Below, in pieces: positions 22,501-34,438 of a stretch of 64,000 nt of DNA. Both the position numbers and the translations under genes were made by a program. Origin of the DNA: Pseudovirgaria hyperparasitica (lineage: Eukaryota > Ascomycota > Dothideomycetes > Acrospermales > Acrospermaceae). Under the pieces are notes generated by a model. It had not been told where the DNA came from, made no database searches, and saw only the letters and a list, made by a program, of their open reading frames with translations. Every line of letters begins with the position of its first letter. Positions within the stretch are counted from its first letter, which is position 1. The stretch lies in assembly GCF_010093815.1 (NCBI RefSeq), contig NW_022985554.1:1210999-1274998 (forward strand), in the 5' to 3' direction.

Positions 22501-25349
22501 ATGCAATACAAGGATGAGCCATTAGAGCCACGCAACGCTTCGACTTTCCCACAAGACCACGAAGAAGTAGATCCAGAAGCGCTGCGATTCTTCAACCGCT
22601 CACCACATCCGTATCACCGTAGAAGTGCTTCGATTGACGCTGTTGACCGTCCTGACGACCTATCGACTTCCCTCGATGAAGGAACAAGCCCGCAGCATAC
22701 TGGTTCAAGAGAACGGGCCCGGCGTCCTGGTTGCTTGGAATGGACCACTCAATTCAAGACGCCACATTCATCCAGCGACAGTGGCTCAGAAGCTGATGAT
22801 GAGAGCTATTCGGTGTTCAGAGCCTTGCCTGCACCACCGATCAAGCCACGGAAAGGACTGCGAGACCTGGCCGGAGAGCTCGATGGATCCAACACACCCC
22901 TACTATCTCCAGCACAGGTGGACGAGGATGGCCAGAAATACGAAACAAGCTATTTCCAGTTGAGGAGAGGAGGTATCAAACAGTCCCTCGTGGATGAGGA
23001 AGCTATCGCTGCTAGGAAACGGTATGTCAAGAGACGGCGAGCAGAGATGCTCAGGCGCACCACTGAAGTGGGACTCAATGCAGTCATTGGAGTCATTGTG
23101 ATAAGAGGCATAACTGTTTCTCAAACTATCCACACTTGGCATTCTGGTAAGTGGAATATTGGCCTGCGGTCGTACATGTTTTGAGTACTAAGAGCTCTCC
23201 AGCAGAGCTTGTTTCCTATATCTCTATGGTACCAGCTTTAGCGCTGACTTATTTCACTCGAATACTGTTCTTCCGACCAAGCAGTCATGGCAGCGAGCAA
23301 ATCCCTTTTCGTGAGCGAATCAGAATACCAGCGGCATTTGATCCAGCCACTTTGTTATACCCCGTTCTGCTACCGGTCATGGTGACCCTATCCATTACTC
23401 CTGCCGCAGAACATGCACTTTTACCGAACATCATTCTTGGACTAGCTTCTATTCCTCCTCGATTGGTTCAGTTCGGCGCTAGCCATCATGGCTATAATGT
23501 GATTCACTGGTTCATCAGTATCGTCCCCTTAATACTCTCCGAAAATACGGTATGGGTCGACAAGACGAGGGCCACAACGCCGTATCTACTAAAGTCAGGA
23601 CCTCCGGACGCATTACGTCCTGACGATCTTGCAATTCTGTACGCTCTCCACCAGGCGCTGTTGTCTCCGTTACAATATCTCACCACAACGAGTCTCCTAC
23701 CTGCTGAGCTTCAATTACTGTCTGTAGCATTGATCAACGTGCTCTTGTTTGCGCAGTCATCACAGACCACTATATTGTCAATCATTATCTGGGTCGGTGG
23801 CTTAGGCGTCTTCATTATGTGCGGTAAAGTCCTCACATGGGGAGTTCAGCTAGCACGTATCCCAAGGTGGCGTTTTCGTCGAGTTGGTGCCGTAATCAAG
23901 GCACGACAGTCATTCATCACAGCGCTCAAAAGAGGTCGAAAGTCTCATCAGCAAGCCGATGGGCCCATTGAGGTCTTTGACTCCGAGGAGGACGACAAGC
24001 TTGCCTCCAAAGCATTACAAAGACGCCGTCGAGAGAGCATCGGTATGGACGCACTGAAGGCGTTCTTACCGGATTCAATGCAAGACTCGGACGGATTGTA
24101 TCGTTCGCTGAGTGCGAGGCACATACCTGCACCTGAACCTACTCCTAGAATCGAATCTCGCCAGCGAAGCAATACCTTATCTGCCCTTGAACTACCATCT
24201 CCACTGCCACGGCAGCCTTCGACTAACCGACGACGTCCGCGGCGCTCGGAGGTCAAATCTCTTCTAGAACTCACACCAGCACAGGCAACTACCCGAAAAT
24301 GGGTTTATGCAGCGTACATATACGTCGCCATCATCAGCCTCATCCTCGGGCCTATCCGCTACCTTGTAGCACAACATGCTCTTCAAGGCAACGAACCATT
24401 CGGCTGGGCTTTAGGCTACCTGGCCGGGGGCATCCCAAGGTTTCGCGATCTACGCCGATCTCTCGATCTCGAGCCCTGGATCCCGCTCCCACCCCTTTTT
24501 CCATTCGAATACGATGATCTCTCGTCCAGCCTGTGCCGTGCAGATCATGTACGTACACAAGTGATCGGTGCTGCAAACACACGCCTCTGTATCGCTGCCT
24601 ACTGCGTTGTCGTCCTGGGCTTTGGCATGCTCACCGTGCTCGGCCTGCCCTCTACTGTGGAAGTCGACACGCGGCGCAAAGTTTTTCACGGTATGATGGT
24701 GCTCATGCTTCTCCCCACCATCTTCATCGACCCTGCCTTCGTCTCACTCGCCCTTATCATCATCCTCGCCGTGTTCCTCCTCCTCGACCTCATCCGCGCA
24801 TCGCAGCTGCCTCCGCTCAGCAAACCGCTCGCATACTTCCTCCAACCTTACGTTGATGGCCGAGACCTGCGTGGTCCTGTTGTTGTCAGCCATATCTTCC
24901 TGCTCATCGGCTGCGCGATCCCGTTATGGCTCAGCTTGGGTGGCATGGCGCGCACAGGCGTCGAGCCGTGGGATGGCTGGGACGTTGTGGGCCGCGATGT
25001 AAGTATGCTTGCTGGAGTTGTTTGTGTGGGCATGGGTGATGCTGCAGCATCGCTTGTAGGTCGGCGTTTTGGACGTCGCAAGTGGCCATGGGCAGGTGGA
25101 AAAAGTCTCGAGGGCAGCGCAGCGTTTGCGGGTGCCGTTACCATGGGATTGATGTTTGGCAAGACATGGCTATGGGCTGGGGGATGGGATGAGGCGAGTA
25201 CGACCGGTAGCTCGTGGGTGAGTACACTGTGCAAGGCGCTGGGCGCGGCGTGTGGAGCAAGTCTGATGGAAGCGGTGTTGACGGGTGGGAATGATAACGT
25301 GATTGTGCCGGTGGTTTTATGGCTGCTCGTCAGGGGTCTGCGGATGTGA
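22501..25349 (+). CDS. SEC59: dolichol kinase (Sec59 family)
   Basis: Exons 22501-23146 and 23206-25349 encode 929 residues. The enzyme uses CTP to phosphorylate dolichol in the ER membrane, feeding N-glycosylation, O-mannosylation and GPI anchors. The N-terminal 200 residues are polar and charged. The rest has many hydrophobic spans, split by a polar loop around 480-600. The C-terminal catalytic segment shows RRKVFHGMMV, DLIRASQLPPLSKPLAYFL, and the CTP-binding stretch GDAAASLVGRRFGRRKWPW followed by GGKSLEGSAAF. The 59-nt intron has a TACTAAG branch and ends CCAGCAG, a tandem NAGNAG acceptor that could add or drop one Ala without changing frame. The long N-terminal extension is common in filamentous fungi and absent in yeast. 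Confidence 0.9.
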
Positions 25350-26101
25350 CGTGATACCCCATGTATGCTTTATTGGAAAGATTTGGCAGCCCTGTGAACT
25401 GTCCTGCAAGGGAAGGTATGTCAGAATAGGCCTGTCGAACTAAAGACATAATTACTCCTCGTGCCTGGTGCCTGGCACAACAACATCATCATCGTCGTCA
25501 CCGTCAGTGTCATCCGACACAGGTATAGCATGATTCTGAATCTAAGACACTGATCTGACATATGCGCAAGCGCGAGCGAGCCTCACCACGTGTGTGCCCG
25601 CGTGTGCCTGCGTGTGCCTGCGTGTCTACAGTCAAGCCAGGAGAGCCGGAGATGGTTTCGTACGTTTTTATGCGCGTGCGTGCGCGTGTGCGGAGTGAAA
25701 TGGTCGAGTCGAGTTGAGTGCACGCTTCGTGGTCTGCAAGTAGTGACGTCACATCCAGTTCCCCCCGTCACTGTCATTCTCTCTGTGACATGGGAATTGT
25801 TCGTGTTAGTTAGGATACGCATGTTTCGAGCTCTGCTTTGTTTTTTATTTTTGCTTTGCTCTTTGTTTTGTTTTGTTTTGTTCCATGGGTTCATTGCATC
25901 ATGGTCATGGCGAGGGAATATTGGTGTAATCACTGCAGCTGCGCGTGCATGGAGGTAGGGAAAGGTGCTTGATGGCATGGACGTGGCACTGCGTAGACAT
26001 TCTAGAACATCTTTGACGCGTGAGCTGGTATTTAAAGGAGATCTATTGGGATTGTGATGTCGACGAGGGGACTGCGGTGGACAGTGATGAAGCATTGATA
26101 G

Positions 26102-26486
26102 TTACGCTGTAGACGGAGAGTGGATTTTAGGGGTGTTGGTCGATTGGGCGTCATGCCGACGTTCAACGGTGGTGTGAGCACGAATTATTTCCGTTTCTGG
26201 TGGCTCGGGAGCCAATGAGGTGCCCGCGTTGACTACGACCTCGACACTAACCCGTGGACGCTCGCGATCGAGAAGTTTGAATGCTGCCTTTGATGAGAAC
26301 ATTGGTGATAGGGTAATATTTTGCTTCTTTGGGAGGATGGCGTTGAATTTTGTTCTTTGAGGTTGTGTTTTGACGTACGATCTGCGGGATTGCTCGTCTC
26401 GCATCTGGGATGCGTTGTTCCCACGCGTCTAGAGTGGATGCCTCGAGGCGGATACCTTGTGGGCGGATGGAGCCATCCCCATCCAT
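26102..26486 (-). CDS. possible small gene, unknown product
   Basis: A frame from ATG 26486 (start MDGDGSIRPQGIRLEAS) reaches a GTACGT donor after ARRAIPQI. A downstream frame resumes after a CATCAAAG acceptor with AAFKLLDRERPRVSVEVVV and runs to a stop at 26102. Splicing (intron about 92 nt) would keep phase 0 and give roughly 97 residues. Without splicing, both ORFs read through in different frames. No domain is recognised, the product is hydrophilic, and there is no signal peptide. It may be chance. Confidence 0.25.
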
Positions 26487-28949
26487 ACCTTATGCTTCTT
26501 GCACGTTGTGTTGTGGGGCGATGGCTGGTTTCTATGGCAGTTGCATGTGTGTGTGCGTGTGGACAAGATCATCGGTGCATATCCAGATAGCCCAGCATGG
26601 AGACGGCGTAGGCGTAGTGACGATAAGATGTTGTGCCTGTGACGGATCGCCGTGGAACAGTGGAAGTCTAACTACCTGGTACAATCTACAGTAGGAGTAC
26701 TTTAGTCGTAGTATCAGCTTATCGATAAGTGGCCTTGATACTGGCCAATCGCTCCTTATAGGCGCACCCGGGCGGCCGTAAAATGTCATCGATAAGGTAG
26801 CGCTGGACCCTGGCGGGCTACCAATCCTTCGCTGGTTCTGCATCTTCCCGGGCATCGTGAGGCTTCTTCGTGTGGGAGGGATCGCCGAAGATACGGGATG
26901 CTCCACTCTCCAGTCTGTTTGTCTGGAAGCCTAGGAGCTCCGGAGCGGTCGTGAAACAACAGCCTCTACCATGAAATGAATCCATGCTGTCACTACCGTA
27001 TGCCTATGGAATGCTCCGGCTGGCACGCAAGGAAAGGAAAAAGGAACGAGGAAATGACCGCAATTAGGAGCATTCGGCTGCTACCGTACTTGGTACTTAA
27101 TTAGTTACGTTGGCCTGGAGCTACTCTCAGGGGCCACTCTGCCTGCTACGGATGCCTGACCGATGAGCGACGTGGAGGGAGCTGGTTGCCGTTCGGGGCG
27201 GGGAAGGCTGCCGGTGCTGAGCTGCGTTGGAGGCGCATGTCCGAAGCCTGCTGTGTGATGGGCGATGGACGAGGGAATCCCAAGGGCGGAGTTGTGTCAC
27301 TGTCGCACTTACTCGACGCCCGCTATTCCTTCCTTGTCTTCACCCTGAGAGCTGGAGACGCGGGGAGATGGTCCATGAAAGGATCATGCTATATCGCCGG
27401 CCGTTGCTGTCCTCGCTCCCTCGTTCAAGGCGTCATTGTATGCTCATGTTGTGTCTTCGTACCTACTATACTGCACGCCAGAATTGCATGCTGTGAGGTG
27501 ATGACCGGTACACATGGCGAGAGCGGTCGGAGTAGGCGTCGACGTCAACGTCAACGTCCTCATTCCGCCGCCTGTTCACGCAATCCATTTCCTGTCAGGC
27601 TCATGCTGTCACGATGCGATACCTCCAGCCACCATCGCCCATCCGGGGAAGGCCCGTTTTGCAGTTGATTGGCTGCATTGGTGCGACGCGTGCTTGTGAT
27701 CATCCGCCCCCGGTTTATCTTCGTGACGCTACAGTTGAGCGTGAGCAGTATTGGGTGTTGAGTACTGAGTATGGAGTATTGGCTCTTGTATTTGAGCACC
27801 CTTCCTCCGCTGATGCTGACGCTGAGGCTGGCGAATGAGCTCTTGACCTGTTCTGTCACTCATGACGTACCGACAAACGTACTGATACTTCTGTCTCGCT
27901 GTGAGAGACCTCTAGCGGAATAGGATGCCGCTGACCGGAAGAAAAGGCCATCACGGTAGCAGTTCGGTATTGATCTGCTGAAGGATCGTGGTACGTAGGT
28001 ATACATAGAAGTAAGTAGTACATGATACAGGAACGGATGGAGAGAATGCTGCATCGTCCAGCTGCAGCCTGCAAGCCCCAGATAGGACAACGGCAGCCAC
28101 TCCAGGCCCAGTTCCATACTATTACCACTTTCTACCACAACGCATGTTTGTGTCGATAAGGCGATGCGTGATATTGATATTGGAATCTATTGGTAGCTGG
28201 TGCTGAGTCCTCTCGGGGCGAACTGCGCTATTCTAGAACCAAGTTAGCGAGGGCGCAGGCCGCCATACAGCCCCGGAGGCCCCTCTCCTACCCACCACCT
28301 GGGGACCCCCTCCCCCCCAAAAAAATACAGGTGCACACCCTACCGAATGGATGGCCGCCTGCCTGCACCATCTGCTGCCCCCATGTCCTCATGCTTGCCC
28401 CGAGCTCTGACTCTATCAATCCACACACACTCACTCACTAACCACATCATTCATCCAGAGAGAGCTCTCATCACTACCCGATAATACTGCTGTTGTCTCT
28501 GTTTCCCTTCCTCTCCCAGTCACGCAATTCCTCGTCCTCCTCTCTTCACCATCCCTTGTATTTCTTCTTCTCCCTACTCCAACACCTACCTTCACCATCC
28601 CTCCCTCTGCGTCCTTGGTGCCCGCCTATTGCTGTCAACCTCCGAATTCTACGTACGCCCTTCCCGCTGCCGACCCGCTTGCTTCAGAGCCTCGCCTGTC
28701 AACCACGTTGTACCTGGTACCATCTATTGACGCTCGCTTCTGTTCTCTCACAGTATCATCCGTCTCCTTTGCGACCTTGCTTTACGCCTATACTCCATAC
28801 CGACGTCTTCTACCAGCTTCCGCCGTTGCATCTTATACTTGTTACACGGCACTTCTAGCTAAGCTCTCGTCATCCCGGTCATCAAGCCCTCACCGGTCAG
28901 CTTCCTACCCTCCATCTCGACCATCCTCCGATATCGCCTCTTCCAGCTC

Positions 28950-28997
28950 ATGTTCAATATCCTGACAGGCTCGCTATATCCACATCTACGCCGGTGA
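28950..28997 (+). promoter_or_regulatory. upstream ORF of ATG1 (15 codons)
   Basis: ATG 28950 to TGA 28997 encodes MFNILTGSLYPHLRR and ends 81 nt before the ATG1 start. It would reduce or condition ATG1 translation if the transcript begins upstream of it. Confidence 0.35.
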
Positions 28998-29078
28998 TTC
29001 ATCGCTTCGACTTATATCGTTCGTGGGAAACAACCAGAAGGCCTGGACAGGCTCTGGGCATTATCAACATTCGCCACC

Positions 29079-32000
29079 ATGGCTACTCAAGCCCAGGGCT
29101 TCGGCTCAAGGAGGTCAAACCTGCAAGAGGATGAGAGCACAAGGATTGGAGATTTCAGGAAACTGGAGAATATCGGCAAGGGAAGCTTTGCCATCGTCTA
29201 TCGTGGAGAGCATGTTGTACGTAGGGAGATGAAGCCCGACCCAAAACAGCTTGCTTTGGTCAGCAAGAGTGCTAATGTATACCTTGATAGAAAAACAGAG
29301 CCCTCGTGGCCATCAAGTCCGTCCATCTTCAAAAGCTGAATCGCAAGCTTAGAGACAATCTTGTCACCGAGATCAATATTCTACGAAGCCTCCAACACCC
29401 GCATATTGTCGCCCTAATTGACTGTCAAGAGTCCCCGAAGTTCATGAATATCGTCATGGAGTTCTGCGAACTGGGTGACTTGTCGAATTTCATCAGAAAG
29501 AGGCATCATCACATAGAGCATCCTGCTACAAAGGATATGGTGACAAAATATCCATGCCCACCAGCAGGCGGCCTGCATGAAGTAGTCGCTCATCATTTCA
29601 GCAAACAAATAGCTAGTGCTCTCGAATTCCTTCACGCCAAAAACTTCATTCATCGAGATTTGAAACCACAAAACCTCCTACTAAACCCGTCGCCGCGCTA
29701 TTATCATCAGTACAAGCCAACCGAGATGCCTTACATGCCCACGAAGAACTCCCTTGTTCCTGCCACTGGTGTCGAATCACTCCCCATGTTGAAGGTGGCC
29801 GATTTCGGGTTCGCTCGGTTTCTTCCCCAGACGTCACTAGCAGAGACATTGTGTGGGTCTCCGCTGTATATGGCCCCTGAAATATTACGTTACGAGAAAT
29901 ACGATGCGAAGGCCGATCTGTGGTCTGTTGGAACTGTCATGTACGAGATGATGGTTGGTAAGCCTCCTTTCAAGGCTAACAACCACGTGGAATTGCTCAA
30001 GAAAATTGAAAGGCAAGAAGATCGAATCCGATTCCCTGAAGACCTTATCATCGGCACACAGATGAAGACGCTGATTAGAGCTCTTCTAAGACGGAAGCCG
30101 GTGGAAAGGATCGGGTTCGAAAGTTATTTCGATGATCCACTGATCAGAGGTCCCATCCCAAATCTTGTTGGTGATGACAGACCGGCATCCGAGCGTGAGA
30201 CGACACCCCCGCCCGATTCAAAAGTTGGTACACGAGCAGAGCAGAAAAGACCGTCGACATCCTCTAGAGCACCGAGTGATCTTCGTCGACAGAGCCTTGA
30301 TCATACACATCCAAAAGGTCCGCAAGGTCAGGCCGTTGTCGGCTCGGCTCCAACGTCACGGCCGAGCTCGAGAGCAACTACAACCACAAAGGCACCTCGC
30401 CGGTTGAGCTATACGCCTACGCCAGACGCAGACCTAGCTCGACAACAACAGCGCCGGCCGATAATGACAAGTCATCCAACCGCACCGGCTCGGCAGACGG
30501 TGCCTTCTCGGCCTGCTTCTCAAAACATGGACAGGCATAGTGGCAGAAATTCTGTATCGCCTACTTCATCTGTACATTTGAAAGAACATCTCGATGCCCA
30601 GCGGATCCCGCGTGGTGCTGAAGACAGAAGCCAACGTGATGGCAGGGATCGCACTGACCAGGAAATTGCCTTTGAAAGAGAATATGTCATGGTTGAAAAA
30701 AGAAGTGTCGAAGTGAACGCGCTTGCTGATGAGATGGCGGCCACTCCAGGGGGCAGACCGAACTCACAGCACAATGCAATGGTTCGTCGGGCCACAACTC
30801 AAGGATCGCCTACTTCGACAACTGGAGCTCATGTCTTACCGTCACGAGCCATTTCCATAGCACAAGGCAAGAGTCGGCCAGACTCGACTCATGCACGGAC
30901 TGGCTCGTACGAACGTAGATATGGACGCATTCCCGGATCAGTCTCATCGGCGATCTCAAACGCCCTCAACGCAGTTGCTTTGCGCTCTGGCATGGGTTTG
31001 TCGCCTCCTCTGGGAACTGGACCATCTCCACCAAAGGGATATGCTGGATTCCCGTCTTACCCAACTGCGCAAAGCAGCATCTTGATGATTGGAGATGCAG
31101 TGAGGACTAGCGATCCCAAGGATGAAGAGAGCAAGACACTGAAATTCGTCGAGGACCTCGCGCACCGAAGCAATGTTGTCTACGGATTCGCCGAAGTGAA
31201 GTACAAGCAGCTTATTCCAGCGACACCGAGTGAAGGGCTTGGTATCGCGAACAAGACAGCCACCAACAATTACGAAGATGATGACGATGACCTGACAGTC
31301 GATGCAACTATGACTATATCCGAGGAAGCCCTTGTACTCTACGTCAAGGCTGTTGCTATCTTGGGCAAGGGCATCGACATTGCCGGCTCATGGTGGCTTC
31401 GTCGCAATCGTTTGGGCGATCGTTCTTCGCCTTCAAATGCATCAGCCAGTGCTCAACGATTGACTCATGTTGTCCAATGGCTCCGTAGCCGCTTCAACGA
31501 GTGTATTGATAAAGCCGAGTTCTCTGCTCGCAAGCTAGTCGAAGCTCAGAAGGCTTTACCGTCTGATCACCATCTGCATCCAAGCAATCGTCCAGCTGCG
31601 TCTGGCTCTTCCACCAGTATTGGTTCCACCGAAAATATATTTCTTCCAACCGGTGTGACTGCGGAGAAGCTCATGTATGATCGAGCAATTGAAATGAGTA
31701 AAGCAGCGGCTGTCAATGAGCTTGTCGGCGAAGACTTGCCTGGCTGCGAGCTTAATTATGGAACTGCCATTCAGATGCTTCAAGCAATCCTCGATACGGA
31801 GGATGAAAGTGCTGACAAGTCGGATGAGAATAAAAGTCACAAGTCAGATGCCGATACTTCAAGTAGCCTTGAGTTGGAGGACAAAGAGGCCATCAAGAAA
31901 CGTACGTCCAATCACTACTATAGGAAACGTCGCAATGCTAACATATTACAGTCATTGATAGTATGAAATCTCGACTGAAGACGCTACGCAAGAAGATCGA

Positions 32001-32109
32001 AATACAGAAGGCTCAGAAACGTGCCAGTCTCTCTGCACCAAGAAGACCTTCATCAAACAGCTCGCCATCCACGACACCCAATACGGGTACCACACCTGCA
32101 CAGCGCTGA
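29079..32109 (+). CDS. ATG1: autophagy-initiating serine/threonine kinase Atg1
   Basis: Exons 29079-29216, 29291-31901 and 31952-32109 encode 968 residues. The kinase domain holds the glycine loop IGKGSFAIVYRG, Lys55 (VAIK), HRD at 167-169, DFG at 217-219 and LCGSPLYMAPE in the activation segment. The kinase phosphorylates autophagy factors at the phagophore assembly site with Atg13 and Atg17. After a long disordered Ser/Pro/Arg region comes YVMV at 511-514, matching the Atg8-interacting motif (aromatic-x-x-aliphatic) found as YVVV in other fungal Atg1 proteins. The C-terminal third has two helical MIT-like repeats that bind Atg13. Introns are 74 and 50 nt, the second with a TGCTAAC branch. 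The start context is CACCATGG, close to ideal. Confidence 0.95.
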
Positions 32110-33441
32110 CATATTCCACCAAACGTTTCCAGATATTCTACGCCTCCATTGGCCATGTCATCCATGGTCGTATACACCGACTACCCGAGTTCTTTAGACT
32201 TCTGTCACAAATCATGTTCTCGACTGCACACTATATCGCCTGCATACGAGCAAGCAGCTTGTTCAAGACAACACAGCTTGTTCGCGGTTCTCTCGATAAT
32301 CGTTCGTGCACCAAATAGCCACCGTTTTTGACGCCGGATTACTTTCTTGTCTTTTAGCTATGGCTTCTACCATCTACTTACCACCATTTATGTTATGTAC
32401 ATGATCACGGACCCTCCATACTCAAGGCGTACAGGCAACAATTGAATTTCCGGGCTGGCGCAACGTGTTTCCTTTTTCCTTTACTCGCAAACCTACATCA
32501 TCGCGGGACCATGACAGCACGATGAACAAGATCATGACACGCATCATCGCATAATTTTTGGGCATCACTGCACACGGGCGTTTATAGTCTGTACTGGCCG
32601 GACCACAGTTGCGGCAGGATCACAGGATGACTATCATAATTTTCTTTCTCCTTGTTTTTGCCCTCTTCGGCCGTGTGTTTGCGATGGGTATTGAGCGGGA
32701 GCCTCTGAATTGGGCGATTTCTCGCATGGCGTACATAGGATTATGAGTCTGGGCATCGTTTTAAATCATTTCCATGGGTGCATAGGCGCCATTAAGCTAT
32801 GGCGATGGCGATGGCGATGGGATATGCCAATGGCAAGGAAGGGTTCTTATCATTATACATATACTACCTTCCATCGACGGAAATAGACTAAAGTGCACAC
32901 GCCCCTGTTGCTATTTTTCCTTAATTGGTCGATTATCCATGTGATTGTGTGCTTCTGATCGTAATGGAGACAGACACGAGATATCCATGTTTCTTTTTAC
33001 CTCCTTGTATATATACGCACGTGGTCGTCTCTCATATGCGAATCCCGCCAAAGTTGTAACGGAAAGCCAATATATACTCACCGATATTTCATTGTCTAGA
33101 TACATCGAACCTTCTCCTTTCCTCTCATACTTTCTTTTCTACAGGAACAGGCATTGAAGAACTGGGTTGGTTTGAAAGGATGTGTATTGATATAGAGAGT
33201 AGATCAGGTTACTAAGGAGGTGAGTAGGTAGGTAGGTAGGTATGCTCTATCGTCTCTATCTAGACTACGGGTCGAGTAGTATTGATCTTGCTAAGAGAGT
33301 AGTAAATCAGTATCCATGAATTAGAGAGATAGAGTGCACATACAGCTAGTTAATCCCCTTCCTCGAGTACATATATATAGTCTATGTAACATCTACGTAC
33401 ATATACGTGTAAGTATAGGACGGGTTTATCTACTATAATAG

Positions 33442-33512
33442 TATATATAGAGAGCAGGACTTCTAGTATGTAGGTATATATATAGAGAGCAGGACTTGAA
33501 GTATGTAGATAT
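33442..33512. repeat. two-copy imperfect tandem repeat, about 36 bp unit
   Basis: Each copy contains TATATATAGAGAGCAGGACTT followed by a close variant of AGTATGTAG. The copies differ at a few positions. Confidence 0.6.
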
Positions 33513-33641
33513 ATATATAGTCTAAGAACTACTATCACGGACATAGCCATGCTTACCTAGGATTAGTTACATAGTAATAAGTGTCTAATATACCTATGTA
33601 TAATGTATATGGCGTCTAGTACTTATTAGAATTCGTCGTCA

Positions 33642-33704
<63 letters not shown>
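33642..33704. repeat. (TAG)n microsatellite, about 21 units
   Basis: The TAG/GTA trinucleotide run is essentially perfect and then decays through GTGG and GGGAG variants. It lies in non-coding DNA. Confidence 0.9.
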
Positions 33705-33710
<6 letters not shown>

Positions 33711-34438
33711 TGGGAGTAGTATATACTTCTACCGCCGGTATCGATGAAGTCATATATACGTACATACACAAACAGTCCTATCAATAAGATCTTATTATAC
33801 CCTTATTATACCTGTGATATCGAAATACTACTACGACTACGACTATGAGCAGAGTATAGCATACGATAGTATCTCTCGGTTAAGGGACGCGTTATGTATA
33901 TAGCATGTGTAATATGTATATATGACGGTCAAATGGGTGAGGCTAGGGACATTCATGGTATTCATAGCATTACATGGTCAGCTTGCGAGTATGGATAATG
34001 CGAAAAGGGAGAGGTTAGAATCAACGGGTATATACTTGCATTCTGAGCGGCGAGTGGCTTCTTCGGGTCCAATCCCATGGAGACATCCTTAGGACATAGG
34101 GTGGAGGATCTCGTTTTGATTATGAATGCAATGTAGTGACTTCGAAGAGAGAAATCTCATGGCTGACTTATGGGTATCAGCAGAAAGGGCCACTACGAAA
34201 GAGGTCTGTCTAGACATAAGATGCAGGGCACAGAAAAAACTGATTAATGCACATAGTAGTTCGCATTCTCAAAATTGTGTGTAAGCCGAGATCTATATGG
34301 GTATTGAGGCGAAGTAGCAGCAGCAGTACATGATGTCGCGCGCTCTTGACCTATATCTGTGCGTCTGTATGGAAACGCCTGAATCCCACTCTCGAGTATA
34401 AAAGCACACTCACGTTACTCATCGTGGCGCGGGCTGTC

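Larger units (their letters stand above)
25350..29078. other. 3.7-kb gene-poor region before ATG1
   Basis: It contains GTGTGCCTGC-type tandem repeats (about 25590-25628), a TTTTG run (25860-25882), a possible small gene (26102-26486) and a 12-bp palindrome near 26719. From about 28480 to 28980 it is pyrimidine-rich, as expected of the ATG1 5' leader. No other gene is supported. Confidence 0.5.
32110..34438. other. AT-rich intergenic region with microsatellites
   Basis: This convergent gap between ATG1 (+) and the UBX gene (-) is AT-rich from about 33000 to 34000. It has a GGCGAT run (32800-32820), a TAGG run (33225-33242), a two-copy AT-rich tandem unit (33442-33512) and a long TAG microsatellite. 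No gene is supported. Confidence 0.6.

Noticed and set aside
25583-26095. 170-residue minus-strand Thr/His-rich frame
   Set aside because: It comes from GTGTGC and TTTTG repeats read antisense.
26718-26731. CTTATCGATAAG palindrome
   Set aside because: Twelve-base palindromes of this kind are expected a few times in 64 kb; no second feature supports a role.
27186-27668. 160-residue plus-strand frame before ATG1
   Set aside because: Two other frames are open over the same GC-rich DNA, and none shows a domain.
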